Source: Oscillospiraceae bacterium
GTDB taxonomy: Bacteria; Bacillota; Clostridia; Oscillospirales; CAG-272
Length of the DNA: 64,000 nucleotides
Assembly: GCA_015065385.1 (NCBI GenBank)
Contig: SVQK01000056.1
Location: 334,983 to 398,982, forward strand
Direction of reading: 5' to 3'
Position numbers and translations under genes: made by a program
Shown: positions 33,626-42,352 of the stretch, one piece after another
Layout: each line of letters begins with the position of its first letter
Numbering within the stretch: the first letter of the stretch is position 1
The notes under the pieces: generated by a model
The model's input: only the letters and a program-made list of their open reading frames with translations
Databases searched by the model: none
Told to the model about the DNA's origin: nothing

Positions 33626-33783
33626 CAGGAGTGCCGGGCATGGCACGGTCTGTGCGTGAAAGCCCCGTCACGGGTCTTTATCGCCGACCTGAGATCCGAT
33701 AAAGCCGAGCTCACGGAATTCGTGCTGTGAGCGGATTTCCGTATGCCGTGACGAATTTCCCCGTCCGGATAGATCGTTGGGAC
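33626..33783. other. Non-coding stretch, nothing recognised
   Basis: Part of the 331-nt gap 33564-33894. Apart from the terminator before it and the promoter after it, I see no gene, RNA fold or repeat here. Confidence 0.5.
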
Positions 33784-33813
33784 TTGACCGCGGTTCGCTG
33801 GATATGGTATAAT
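33784..33813 (+). promoter_or_regulatory. Promoter of lipoprotein gene
   Basis: TTGACC (33784-33789), 18-nt spacer, TATAAT (33808-33813). Confidence 0.75.
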
Positions 33814-33894
33814 AAGACCGGCATTCTTCCGTTCACACGCGGCGGACGAGCCGTCAGCGTTCGGGAACGCGGAAAGGAGGGGATCGCGCGCGGT

Positions 33895-34392
33895 ATGAAG
33901 AGACTGCTGCTTCTTTTGCTGATCCTTCCGATTCTTTGTTCCTGCCGCCACTATGAGATCGACCGGTACGATCCGCCGGGACTGCTCGTGGTCACCGAGT
34001 CGGGCGAGTACACCGCCGTCCGCTTCGGCTACAGATGGGAACGGGAACGGAAAGAAGACGCGGTGGATTATGTGGATCCCCGCACTTACGATTACACACC
34101 TATCCTTATGAGCGAGGGCGAGACCTGCCATCTCCGCTTCGGCAGGGATTTCGCGCCCGAGATGTATATCATCCGGTTTTATCCGGAGGACGGCGGCGAT
34201 AAGCAGATCATCGACTATACCCTGAATCCCCGCGGAGGAGATCCCCGTTTCGAGGGGGCCTCGAGCGTACTTCTCCCCGTAACGGAAAGCGGTATCTTTA
34301 CGGTGGAGGCGGTGTGGCCGGAATGGGTGACGAACAGCGTCGTGACGGATGCGACATACGGATTTCATATCATCGTCTCTGACAAACAATAA
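33895..34392 (+). CDS. Lipoprotein of unknown function
   Basis: The 165-residue protein begins MKRLLLLLLILPILCSC, a short lipoprotein signal with Cys17 as the lipid site. The mature part (GLLVVTESGEYTAVRFGYRW, RFGRDFAPEMYIIRFYPED, TESGIFTVEAVWPE) looks like an all-beta domain exposed outside the cell. I recognise no family. The upstream AAAGGAGGGG is 13 nt away, longer than usual, but no closer start is available before the signal peptide. It has its own promoter and terminator. Confidence 0.78.
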   Translation: MKRLLLLLLILPILCSCRHYEIDRYDPPGLLVVTESGEYTAVRFGYRWERERKEDAVDYVDPRTYDYTPILMSEGETCHLRFGRDFAPEMYIIRFYPEDGGDKQIIDYTLNPRGGDPRFEGASSVLLPVTESGIFTVEAVWPEWVTNSVVTDATYGFHIIVSDKQ

Positions 34393-34394
34393 CG

Positions 34395-34431
34395 CCCGCC
34401 TGAGCAGGTTTCGCTCGGAGCGGGTTTTTTT
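34395..34431 (+). terminator. Terminator of lipoprotein gene
   Basis: CCCGC (34395-34399) pairs with GCGGG (34420-34424), with an inner GAGC/GCTC pair, followed by seven T. Confidence 0.8.
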
Positions 34432-34559
34432 CATCCTCTGCGGCAGGGATGTTCCTGTTTTTCCGATCGTCCGTCTCTTCGGGCAGCTGCGGAAGGAATG
34501 GGCAGAGCGGCGGGCGGAGGACGGCCGGGAGGTTTTTCGGGCGTCCGTGAAAATTCTTC

Positions 34560-34588
34560 TTGCATCAAACGTCGAAATATGTTATGAT
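34560..34588 (+). promoter_or_regulatory. Promoter of the ECF sigma gene
   Basis: TTGCAT (34560-34565), 17-nt spacer, TATGAT (34583-34588), about 30 nt before the start codon. Confidence 0.7.
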
Positions 34589-34619
34589 ATTGTCGAAGAT
34601 CCAAGTCCCGGAGCGCACG

Positions 34620-35210
34620 ATGAACCAGAAATCCCCTCTTTCCAAAGAAAAGCTGACGACAGAAGCATACGATCAGATCTACGCCTACTGCCTGCGCCGC
34701 CTTCCTGACCGGGAATCCGCGGAGGACACGGCGCAGGAGGTTTTTTGCGCGTTCTGGGAGGGGCCGGAGTTTACGGATGAAATGGTCGCGCTCGGCTGGC
34801 TGTACCGGGTGGCGAAGAGCAAGGTCAGCGATTTCTACCGGGCGCGGGACCGCCGTTTGAAGAATGAAGCCGCGCTCTCTTTGGAGGATCTTCCCGACGA
34901 AGCGGTCCCGGCGGTGCAGGACGAAGCCCTGAGGAGAGCCGAGGCGGGCGAGTTCGGTCTGGACGGCTCACTCGGCGAGGTTGTCCGATCCCTGAGCGAA
35001 GAGGATCGCAGGCTGTTCCGGGACGTCTGGATCGACGGGTTCACCTACGCGGAGCTCTCCGAGAAGTACGGCTCGTCCGAAGGCGCGGTCCGCACGAAGG
35101 TCTCCCGGCTGAAAAAGAAGCTCACAAAGCTCCTGCGGGAGTATTTGTGGCCGGTTCTGTCCGCGGTTCTGATCAAAACGGTTTTTCATTTATTTTCGGG
35201 ATGGGTGTAA
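34620..35210 (+). CDS. ECF-type RNA polymerase sigma factor
   Basis: The 196-residue protein has sigma region 2 (about 15-85: YDQIYAYCLRRLPDRESAEDTAQEVF, then LGWLYRVAKSKVSDFYRARDRR) and region 4 (about 120-180: LSEEDRRLFRDVWIDGFTYAELSEKYGSSEGAVRTKVSRLKK), without regions 1 and 3, so it is a group 4 (ECF) sigma. ATG 34620 follows GGAG at seven bases; the earlier in-frame ATG has no RBS. The last 16 residues are hydrophobic (VLSAVLIKTVFHLFSGWV), an odd tail for a sigma factor. Downstream lies a membrane protein that fits its anti-sigma factor. Confidence 0.88.
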   Translation: MNQKSPLSKEKLTTEAYDQIYAYCLRRLPDRESAEDTAQEVFCAFWEGPEFTDEMVALGWLYRVAKSKVSDFYRARDRRLKNEAALSLEDLPDEAVPAVQDEALRRAEAGEFGLDGSLGEVVRSLSEEDRRLFRDVWIDGFTYAELSEKYGSSEGAVRTKVSRLKKKLTKLLREYLWPVLSAVLIKTVFHLFSGWV

Positions 35211-35232
35211 CAATGCACTCCTCTTTTCCGTC
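35206..35232 (+). promoter_or_regulatory. Sigma-X-like ECF promoter
   Basis: TGTAAC (35206-35211), exactly 17 nt, CGTC (35229-35232). This equals the Bacillus sigma-X consensus TGTAAC-N17-CGWC. It overlaps the stop codon of the ECF sigma gene and points at the anti-sigma/lipoprotein genes. A TATACT sits just after the CGTC. Confidence 0.55.
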
Positions 35233-35272
35233 TTATACTATAGAGCAAACTTGAATTGGGAGGACTCAATCC

Positions 35273-36097
35273 ATGCGCAGAGCGAACAGACAGCCGGACA
35301 CCCGGAACGCGCGGAAAGCGGCTCTTTTGGACGCGATGATCGACCGTGAGCTGTCCCGCCCGGATGAAGAGCAGGATCCGGAGAGCATCGCGGAGTGGAG
35401 CGGCATGATCGACGGGCTGACCGACGGCGCGTACAGACCGACGCGCGGAGAGAAGCGCAGACTGCTCAAAGCAATGAGAGCGCACAGGAAGGCGGAGCAG
35501 GGGGAGAAAAAGGGGAACAGACCACGCGCGGCTGCCGCAGTCGTGTGCGTCCTTCTGGCCCTTCTGCTCCTTCCCGCGGCGGCGTTTGCCGGAGAGATCC
35601 GCACCGCGCTTGACGATCTTCTCCTGCGCCTGAAACCGCGGCTCAACGAACTGGAAGACGGGGAGAGCCTCGTCGTTCATACGGAGAACGCGGACTATCT
35701 CTTCATCAAGGGAGATCGCGCGAGCCTTCAGACCCCGGAAGAGCTCGCCGACTATCTCCGCGTCCCCGTGCTCTGGCCCGGCTGGCTTCCGGAGGGCGTC
35801 GAGGCGGGGGAGATCCTTTTGGGCATGGACTCGAACGACTGGATTATTCTCATTCCCCGTCAAAACGGATTCTCTTTCCATATCGATCTGCCGGGGATCC
35901 GGGATTCCTTCCCGGAGGCTGTGAACGTGACGGTGTGCGGGGAGGCGACGGAGCTTTTCTATTACCTGAACGGGGACGGCAGCGGCGGCGCGAACTTTTT
36001 CCACGGCGGGGTTCTGTATGTGATTCAATTTTCCTCGTTCAGCGACGCGCAGCGGTTTCTGGACGGGCTGACCGAGGTAAAAGGAGGGGGGCAATGA
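35273..36097 (+). CDS. Putative membrane anti-sigma factor (DUF4367-like outer part)
   Basis: The 274-residue protein has a charged cytoplasmic N-terminus of about 85 residues, one membrane segment (about 86-104, AVVCVLLALLLLPAAAFA) and an extracellular part with VLWPGWLPEGVEAGEILLG and NGFSFHIDLPGI, the P-x-LPEG pattern seen in DUF4367 domains of Firmicutes anti-sigma factors. It follows the ECF sigma gene by 62 nt, so it most likely holds that sigma factor at the membrane until an outside signal arrives. ATG 35273 follows GGGAGGA. Stop and next start overlap. Confidence 0.75.
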   Translation: MRRANRQPDTRNARKAALLDAMIDRELSRPDEEQDPESIAEWSGMIDGLTDGAYRPTRGEKRRLLKAMRAHRKAEQGEKKGNRPRAAAAVVCVLLALLLLPAAAFAGEIRTALDDLLLRLKPRLNELEDGESLVVHTENADYLFIKGDRASLQTPEELADYLRVPVLWPGWLPEGVEAGEILLGMDSNDWIILIPRQNGFSFHIDLPGIRDSFPEAVNVTVCGEATELFYYLNGDGSGGANFFHGGVLYVIQFSSFSDAQRFLDGLTEVKGGGQ

Positions 36098-36796
36098 AGA
36101 TGAAACGATTGACGGCATGGATTCTCATACTCACGGCGGTATTCGCTCTCAGCAGCTGTCAGAAAAAAGGCGGACGGGAGAACGGGACGCAGAATCAGGG
36201 CAGATCCGACGTTTTTCAGGAAAGCGTCATTACGGCGGAGGACGGCTCGCGCTGGCTGACGCACATTTTCAAGTCCGCGCCCATGGAGCTCCCGGACGGC
36301 TGGGAGTTTGCGGCGTCCGGCGGGATCGAGTACGACGCACAGCGGGATGAATTCCGCGGACTGTCCTACCGGATGGAGGAGATCGAAGGGGAGGACGGCG
36401 TCCTCAAAAGCGTCTTTGACCGCAAGATCGTCGTATGAGACGGTGAGGGGCACCTGAAATCGGAGCTTTCCCTGCTTGATCCGGAATACCGGTGGCGGTC
36501 GATGGGGCAGTCCTGCTTTGACGGGGACCTGCTCTAAGGAGGACAATCCCATTGAGGTGGCAAATCCGTACCCGGACAAGCCTGGAATCCGCCGCACCTT
36601 CGACGATGAAGAGGCGGAAAAGCTGAGAACCGTCTTTGACAGCGTCGGCGCACCTCATCTTCCCGGGATCAGCGAGGACGTCTCGGAGATCGTATCGGAA
36701 GAGCTGTCCGCCTTAAGTGCGGGGATGTCGTCTCCGGAAGACTGCGCGGCGAAGATCCAGTCCCGCGTGTCGATCTGGCTGGCGGAGAACCGGTAG
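36094..36796 (+). pseudogene. Remnant of a solute-binding lipoprotein (large internal deletion)
   Basis: A lipoprotein signal (MKMKRLTAWILILTAVFALSSCQ) and the following SRWLTHIFKSAPMELPDGWE match the start of the intact 775-residue protein encoded next (WLTHVFRGTEFSLPGNY). A TGA at 36436-36438 stops the frame; it runs on as DGEGHLKSELSLLDPEYRW to a TAA at 36537. Then, in another frame, 36555-36796 codes a C-terminus with SEDVSEIVSEELSA and CAAKIQSRVSIWLAENR, almost the same as the end of the next protein. About 1.6 kb of middle sequence is missing. The short first frame (36094-36438, 114 aa) may still be translated. It is the degraded tandem copy of the next gene. Confidence 0.8.
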
Positions 36797-36826
36797 ATCG
36801 GACACTCCGTGAGAAAGGAGAATACA

Positions 36827-39154
36827 ATGAAGAACCGTTCCAACTTTACAATTATCATATTGATTTTGTTGTCCATTGTTTTGTCCGGACTTCTGTTCGG
36901 ATGCCGTGAAAAGACAGCACAGGCCGACAACCACGGCGACGGCTGGCTGACGCACGTTTTCCGGGGGACGGAGTTTTCTCTGCCAGGGAATTATTCCGTC
37001 ATTGCCGCGGACTATGACCCGGAAAGGGCTGTGCTCCGGTGCGCCGTCCTGATCTGGCCGGAGGACGATCCCGCAGCTCCCTTGACCTATGCTTCCCTCG
37101 AAATGACGGAGGAGGGCATTTCAGCCTCGCTGCCCATCGACCTCGGGGATGGACACTCCGTCAAAAGCGCGGTCTATGTCGGCGACTCGCTCTTCATGAT
37201 TTTGCCGGACGGCTCCGATGAAAAACTGAAACGGTTCGATCTCAAAACGGGCGAAACGGGTGAGGGGATCGGCTTGAAGGCGCTGTTCTCTCTTTCGGGC
37301 GGAGACTCCGTTTATACCCAGCACTTCACGGCGGATTCGAAGGGCAATCTCTATCTTTATACGTTTCCGCAAATCCTCATTCTTTCGCCGGAGGCTCAGC
37401 GTCTCGGGCTCGTACAGATCGAGAGCCTGAACGGGCTGTCGGCGGATGGCGAGGGGCGCGTCTGGGCTTGGGGACGGTTCAATGAACGGCTGTCCATGGC
37501 GGAGGTAATCCCCGGAAACAGTCGAATCGGAGAACCGATCCCCCTTCCAAACGGCACGCGGAACATCTTCTTCGCGCCCGGACACGGCCTCTATGTCATG
37601 ACGGGCAGCGGGATCGACGGATATGCGTTTGACGAGAGCGGAAAACTGTCCGAAACAGGTGAGCCGGTCGTGAGCTTCGCCAATTCCGATATCGGACTGG
37701 CGACGACGGACGTCCTTTCGATTCTTTCGCCGGAGCTCTTCCTTGCGAAGGAAGGCATAGAGGATCTCAGCCTCACCCACCCCGTTCTGTACCGGCGTAC
37801 GGAGGACATCGATCTCTCAAATATCACAACCGTGCGCGTCGCAGTATCCACGATGAACTCCACCGCAGACACCGTCCGCATGAAAGCGGTGCTGTTCAAC
37901 AAAAGCCACACGGACGTCCGCGCGGTGCTTGACAACTACTCCCCGACGGAGGACGGCCCGAATCTTTTGAACAACGAAAAACGTCTCGCCCTCGAGCTCA
38001 CGACAGGAACATACAAGCCCGATCTGGTGATCTGTATGCAGGACGGTCCGGTCTTCAAAATCGGAGCGGATCACGGTCTTTTCCGCGATCTCACTTCCTT
38101 CACCGAACGCCCCGGGATCCTCAACCGAGACAACCTCCTCGGCTGTGTGAAACGGATCTACACGGATAAGGACGGGCGTCTCTTTGCGCTGACGGATAGG
38201 CTTTATGAAATGGGGATCGAGACGATCCTCGCCGCGACGAAAATGCTGGGACAATACGCGGACAAGGGGTCGTGGACGCTCGGGGAATTCCTCGATTTCG
38301 CCGAAAGCCTTCCGGAAGACATGGTGCTGATGGAAAACCTCACAAGGGAATCCGCGCCGCAGAAACTGCTCGGAGCGGAGGGGTACGCCGCGTTCATCGA
38401 CATGGAGAACGGAACCTGTTCCTTCGACGACGGGGTATTTACCCGGTATCTTCGGTTCCTTGCCTCTCTGCCGACGCGGGAGGAATACAGAGCGCATTCG
38501 CCCTATGATCTGGCCAGTCTCGGTAAGGCCGACAAATTCCCCTATTACCGGGACGGAAAAATCGTGCTCGCGTCGGTGAATCTGTACAGTCTGCCCTCAT
38601 TCATCGAGGTAGAAGCTATCCTCGGAACAAAGGACTGGGGGATCATCGGCAAGCCCGCAAGCTCCGGTTACGGAACGCCGATCGAAGGGCGCGCGGTGTT
38701 TGCCGTGACGGCGGCGGACGAGGGACAGGCGGAGGCGGCGTGGGAGGTGTTGGAAGCACTCATGACCCCGGCTCGGATCGACCGGTACAGCGGCGGCCTT
38801 CCTGCGTTCGTCGATGTGTTCGAATCCGATCTGAACGATCTTTTGGAGAAAAAGTTCTATATCGGATACGGCGGCAGCGGAACAAGCACGGCGTCGAAGG
38901 ATTATGAGTGGACGGAAGATTATAAGCGGAATAATCCCGGCTTCGAGACCGCTTTGACCGAAGAAGACGCCAACCGTCTGCGGGATCTCTTCGAGAACCG
39001 GCTCGGTGTTCCGTACGATCCGGCGGTGAGCGAGGATGTAGTGGAAATCGTAAATGAGGAGGTTTCCGCTTTCCTCGGCGGCGTCGGTTCGGCTGAGGAC
39101 TGCGCGGAGAAGATTCAGTCCCGCGTGTCGATCTGGCTGGCTGAGAACCGGTAA
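36827..39154 (+). CDS. Propeller-like and extracellular solute-binding lipoprotein
   Basis: The 775-residue protein has a lipoprotein signal (IIILILLSIVLSGLLFGC). Residues 35-330 show repeated beta blocks such as SVYTQHFTADSKGNLYLYTF, GLSADGEGRVWAWGRF and GHGLYVMTGSGIDGYAFDE, which look like propeller blades. Residues 340-770 look like a family 1 extracellular solute-binding domain (FRDLTSFTERP, SWTLGEFLDFAESLPED, WEVLEALMTPARIDRYSGG). No permease gene is near. The operon position behind the ECF sigma and anti-sigma genes suggests sensing of an outside ligand. ATG 36827 follows GAAAGGAG; an earlier in-frame GTG is not favoured. Confidence 0.72.
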   Translation: MKNRSNFTIIILILLSIVLSGLLFGCREKTAQADNHGDGWLTHVFRGTEFSLPGNYSVIAADYDPERAVLRCAVLIWPEDDPAAPLTYASLEMTEEGISASLPIDLGDGHSVKSAVYVGDSLFMILPDGSDEKLKRFDLKTGETGEGIGLKALFSLSGGDSVYTQHFTADSKGNLYLYTFPQILILSPEAQRLGLVQIESLNGLSADGEGRVWAWGRFNERLSMAEVIPGNSRIGEPIPLPNGTRNIFFAPGHGLYVMTGSGIDGYAFDESGKLSETGEPVVSFANSDIGLATTDVLSILSPELFLAKEGIEDLSLTHPVLYRRTEDIDLSNITTVRVAVSTMNSTADTVRMKAVLFNKSHTDVRAVLDNYSPTEDGPNLLNNEKRLALELTTGTYKPDLVICMQDGPVFKIGADHGLFRDLTSFTERPGILNRDNLLGCVKRIYTDKDGRLFALTDRLYEMGIETILAATKMLGQYADKGSWTLGEFLDFAESLPEDMVLMENLTRESAPQKLLGAEGYAAFIDMENGTCSFDDGVFTRYLRFLASLPTREEYRAHSPYDLASLGKADKFPYYRDGKIVLASVNLYSLPSFIEVEAILGTKDWGIIGKPASSGYGTPIEGRAVFAVTAADEGQAEAAWEVLEALMTPARIDRYSGGLPAFVDVFESDLNDLLEKKFYIGYGGSGTSTASKDYEWTEDYKRNNPGFETALTEEDANRLRDLFENRLGVPYDPAVSEDVVEIVNEEVSAFLGGVGSAEDCAEKIQSRVSIWLAENR

Positions 39155-39209
39155 CGGCCTCCTCCCCGTTATCCGTTTATCTCCGGACTTCCACACGGTC
39201 GGAGCATTC

Positions 39210-39248
39210 AGCGGGGAGTGGCAAAAATCATCTTTATTGCTCCCCGCT
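39210..39248 (+). terminator. Hairpin ending the ECF operon
   Basis: AGCGGGGAG (39210-39218) pairs with CTCCCCGCT (39240-39248), with inner GCAA/TTGC pairs. The T-run after it is poor (CTTGCATTT), so termination may be partial. Confidence 0.6.
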
Positions 39249-39249
39249 C

Positions 39250-39278
39250 TTGCATTTCCGGGCGAACTCCTGTAAAAT
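39250..39278 (+). promoter_or_regulatory. Promoter of the URO-D family gene
   Basis: TTGCAT (39250-39255), 17-nt spacer, TAAAAT (39273-39278), 36 nt before the start codon and directly behind the hairpin of the previous operon. Confidence 0.65.
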
Positions 39279-39313
39279 AGAGGCAGAAATCACGATCTTG
39301 CGAGGAATCAGGT

Positions 39314-40345
39314 ATGACACAACGTGAAAACATGCTCCGCGTGATCCGCTTCGAGCGTCCCGACTATATTCCGATCGTTTTCGCCGTCAACGCTTCGGTA
39401 TTCAGCCACTACGACCCGCGTGCCGTCGAAGAGCTGCTCGAATCCCATCCCATCATCGCGGGAAAAGACCGGATGCGCTGGGATCTCGTTCCGAAGGAAG
39501 GGGACAAGGTGGACGAGGACGTCGTCTATTACGACGAATTCGGCGTGGAGTGGAAGGGAGCCATCGACGGGATCCGCGGCGTGATCCAGAAGCACCCGCT
39601 CGAGGATTTTTCGAAAATCCGCGATTACAAATTCCCCGGGATTCCCGACTTTAACCTTGAAGCAGACCGGAAGAATGTCGCTGCCGCGAAGAACGGAGGT
39701 CACTTTACCGCTGCCAGTCTTCCGCACGGACATACCTTCCTCCGGCTCACCGATCTCTGCGGCTTCGAAAACGTCCTCATGGGCATGGCGGACGAAGACG
39801 AGGATCTTCTTTATCTGATCCACGAACTCGAGGAGTATAACGCCGCGTTCACCGATCACTGGGCGAAAGTAGGGTTCGACATGATTTCCTATCCTGAGGA
39901 TCTCGGCATGCAGATCGGGCCGATGATCTCGCCCGCCCTGTTCCGGAAGTTCATCAAGCCGTCGTATCAGCGGCTCATGAAGCCCGCCCGGGACGCCGGC
40001 GCCGTTATCCACATGCACTCAGACGGCGATATCCGGACTCTCGCGGACGATCTGATCGACGGCGGGGTGGATATATTGAATATTCAGGATCTTGTCAACG
40101 GGATCGACTGGATCCGGGAGAAGTTCTTCGGCAAATATGCCCTCGATCTGGATGTGGACCGGCAGAAGGTCACGGTGTTCGGAACGCCCGCGGAGGTGGA
40201 CGCGCTGGTCCGGGAGGAGGTCGAAAAGCTGTCCTCCCCGGCGGGCGGGCTCATGATGATCTACGGATGGTACGCCGGAACGCCGCTCGACAACGTCAAG
40301 GCCCTCATGGACGCGTTTGAAAAGTACATGTATTATTGGGACTGA
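39314..40345 (+). CDS. Uroporphyrinogen decarboxylase (URO-D) family protein
   Basis: The 343-residue protein has the URO-D barrel pattern (MTQRENMLRVIRFERPDYIP at the start, ISPALFRKFIKPSYQRLMKP, VIHMHSDGDIRTLADDLIDGGVDILN, GGLMMIYGWYAGTPLDNVKAL). The haem-enzyme signature RQAGR is absent. In anaerobes such proteins are mostly corrinoid- or folate-linked methyltransferases or of unknown role, so I do not call it hemE. It is a single gene between solute-binding protein genes, with no cobalamin-binding partner next to it. Confidence 0.82.
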   Translation: MTQRENMLRVIRFERPDYIPIVFAVNASVFSHYDPRAVEELLESHPIIAGKDRMRWDLVPKEGDKVDEDVVYYDEFGVEWKGAIDGIRGVIQKHPLEDFSKIRDYKFPGIPDFNLEADRKNVAAAKNGGHFTAASLPHGHTFLRLTDLCGFENVLMGMADEDEDLLYLIHELEEYNAAFTDHWAKVGFDMISYPEDLGMQIGPMISPALFRKFIKPSYQRLMKPARDAGAVIHMHSDGDIRTLADDLIDGGVDILNIQDLVNGIDWIREKFFGKYALDLDVDRQKVTVFGTPAEVDALVREEVEKLSSPAGGLMMIYGWYAGTPLDNVKALMDAFEKYMYYWD

Positions 40346-40455
40346 TCCGCGCGAAACGGACAGAAACCGCCGGTACAGACTCAGATCAAGGATTGTTTCG
40401 CCGGGGAGACCGCGCGCAATTTTGACGATGTTGTCTGTTCAACGCTTCGGATACC

Positions 40456-40484
40456 TTGACAGAGAGCCATTTTTGTGATAGAAT
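40456..40484 (+). promoter_or_regulatory. Promoter of the solute-binding protein gene
   Basis: TTGACA (40456-40461), 17-nt spacer, TAGAAT (40479-40484), about 60 nt before the start codon. Confidence 0.8.
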
Positions 40485-40545
40485 AATTCGCGCAGTTAAA
40501 AAACACTCTTCACAAAATGAATGACAGCAAGGAGAACGTTCACTT

Positions 40546-42060
40546 ATGAACAGAACCAGAATCACGGCCGGCGCGCTTGCCCTGCTGACGCTGGCGCAGC
40601 TTTCCCTCAGCGCGTGCTCGAACAAGGGAACGGGCGCCGAAGAGGAGCAGAAGAGCGAAGCGTCCAATCCCTCAGCTAACGTGAGTCAGGAAGAACAGGA
40701 GCAGGAGACGCGCATCGATCCGGGCCTTCCCGAAAAGGATTTCGGCGGCTACGACTTCCGCATGCTCGGCAAGGGGACCAGCAATTCCCACTGGAAAAGC
40801 ATGGACCTCACCGCCGAGGAGCTCACCGGCGACGCCATCAACGACGCGGTGTTCCAGCGGAACGCCACCGTATCCGACCGCTACAACGTGAAATTCGTCG
40901 AGTACGCCGTGGGCGACTATTTCAATCAGGGCAAGGAATTCACGAACAGCGTCCTTTCCAACGCCGACGACTACGATATGGCCGCTCTGAAACCGGACGG
41001 AGTCGTCTCCTCCTTCATTTCCAACGGCTATGTCATCGAACTGGGGACGGTTCCTTACCTGAATCTCTCCCAGCCGTGGTACGATCAGAACATGATCCGC
41101 CAGATGTCCCTCGACGGCAAGGTCTTCCTCGTCATGGGCGACATGCTGACGATGGACAACGACGCCATCGGCGCGGTCTTCTTCAACAAGAAGCTGGCGG
41201 GGAACTATAACCTCGAAAACCTCTATACCCTCGTGGACGAAGGACGCTGGACCATCGACAAGATGACCGAATTCTCCGAGGTTGCCGCTCAGGATATCAA
41301 CGGCGACGGCGCGATGAAGCCTATGGACGACGTATGGGGCGCCCTGACCGAATACTCCACCACCTTCGCTCTGAACAGCGGCGCGGGCGTCACGATGATC
41401 TCGAAGGACGAGAACGACCTTCCGATCGTTTCCGCGGGCGACGAGCGGTACGCCAACATGTACGAAAAGGTCCTGAAGCTGCAGAACAACTGGGATATCG
41501 CGCTCTACGCGGAAGCCGTCGGCGGCTACAGCGACGTCTGGGCGGAGTGTCTCGACGTGATCTTCGAGTCCGACCGCGCGCTCTTCAATATCTGCTGGAT
41601 GAACCGCGCGTCCCTCTTCCGCAACATGGAGACCGACTTCGGCATCATTCCGCTGCCCAAGTACGACGAGGGACAGGACAGCTATCACAGCTTCGTGTCC
41701 ATGTACTGCGCGAACAGCATCGAGATCCCGAAGACCGCGCCCGACCTCGAGCGGACGGGCATCATCATCGAGGCACTGTCCTGCGAATCGAAATACCTGC
41801 TCACTCCCGCGTACTACGACAAGACTCTGAAGAGCAAGGAATCCCGCGATGAGGAATCCTCCCGGATGCTGGACGTCATCTTCGCCACGACGATCTATGA
41901 CCTCGGCTATATGTTCAACTGGGGCGGGATCTGCTCCGCGGTTGGCAGCATGGTCGGAAAAGCCGGCGGGGATATCAGCGGATACGCCTCCGCGCTCCAG
42001 AGAAGCAACAAGTCCATCACGAAGAACATCGAAAAGGATATGAAGGCCATCCGCGAATAA
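40546..42060 (+). CDS. Extracellular solute-binding lipoprotein (ABC type, family 1-like)
   Basis: The 504-residue protein has a lipoprotein signal (MNRTRITAGALALLTLAQLS to LSAC, Cys at about 24) and an acidic Ser/Glu linker. The domain then contains ELTGDAINDAVFQRNATVSDRYNV, YVIELGTVPYLNLSQPWYDQ, GDMLTMDNDAIGAVFFNKKLA, EGRWTIDKMTEFSEVAAQDINGDG and FESDRALFNICWMNRASLFR, the usual order of sugar-type binding proteins in Clostridia. The same ELTGEVINDAVYNANLGVAETYN block returns in the 51.8-kb protein, so the two are paralogues. No permease or ATPase genes are near. It has its own promoter and terminator. Confidence 0.85.
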   Translation: MNRTRITAGALALLTLAQLSLSACSNKGTGAEEEQKSEASNPSANVSQEEQEQETRIDPGLPEKDFGGYDFRMLGKGTSNSHWKSMDLTAEELTGDAINDAVFQRNATVSDRYNVKFVEYAVGDYFNQGKEFTNSVLSNADDYDMAALKPDGVVSSFISNGYVIELGTVPYLNLSQPWYDQNMIRQMSLDGKVFLVMGDMLTMDNDAIGAVFFNKKLAGNYNLENLYTLVDEGRWTIDKMTEFSEVAAQDINGDGAMKPMDDVWGALTEYSTTFALNSGAGVTMISKDENDLPIVSAGDERYANMYEKVLKLQNNWDIALYAEAVGGYSDVWAECLDVIFESDRALFNICWMNRASLFRNMETDFGIIPLPKYDEGQDSYHSFVSMYCANSIEIPKTAPDLERTGIIIEALSCESKYLLTPAYYDKTLKSKESRDEESSRMLDVIFATTIYDLGYMFNWGGICSAVGSMVGKAGGDISGYASALQRSNKSITKNIEKDMKAIRE

Positions 42061-42101
42061 ATAGCGTCTGTCCGGGAACGGCGGGCAAACGCCGAAACGA
42101 C

Positions 42102-42133
42102 CCGCAGCTGATCGAGCGTCAACTGCGGTTTTT
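42102..42133 (+). terminator. Terminator of the solute-binding protein gene
   Basis: CCGCAG (42102-42107) pairs with CTGCGG (42123-42128), followed by five T. Confidence 0.8.
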
Positions 42134-42209
42134 GTTGACCGGATCGCGGCAGAGCGGGGAAGTTTTTCTCTCTCCGCTCTCTTCCGATGCAGATTTGTTC
42201 ATAAAAACC

Positions 42210-42218
42210 TGATACAAT
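42210..42218 (+). promoter_or_regulatory. Possible extended -10 promoter of the GH2 gene
   Basis: TGATACAAT (TG-N-TACAAT) lies 135 nt before the GH2 start. No good -35 is visible at 17 nt. Confidence 0.45.
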
Positions 42219-42352
42219 CATAGCGGAACAGGACCGTGCGGAGACCGGCAGGAGCGCGTTGCTTATCCGAACCCTTCCGCCTTCCCGCAAGTCCGCCGGG
42301 CACAGCAGGAAAACAATACTAAATCAAAAATAATTAAATGAGGTGTATCATC

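Noticed and set aside
39314..40345. Call as hemE
   Set aside because: The haem-enzyme signature RQAGR is missing and no other haem genes are near; only the wider URO-D family is supported.
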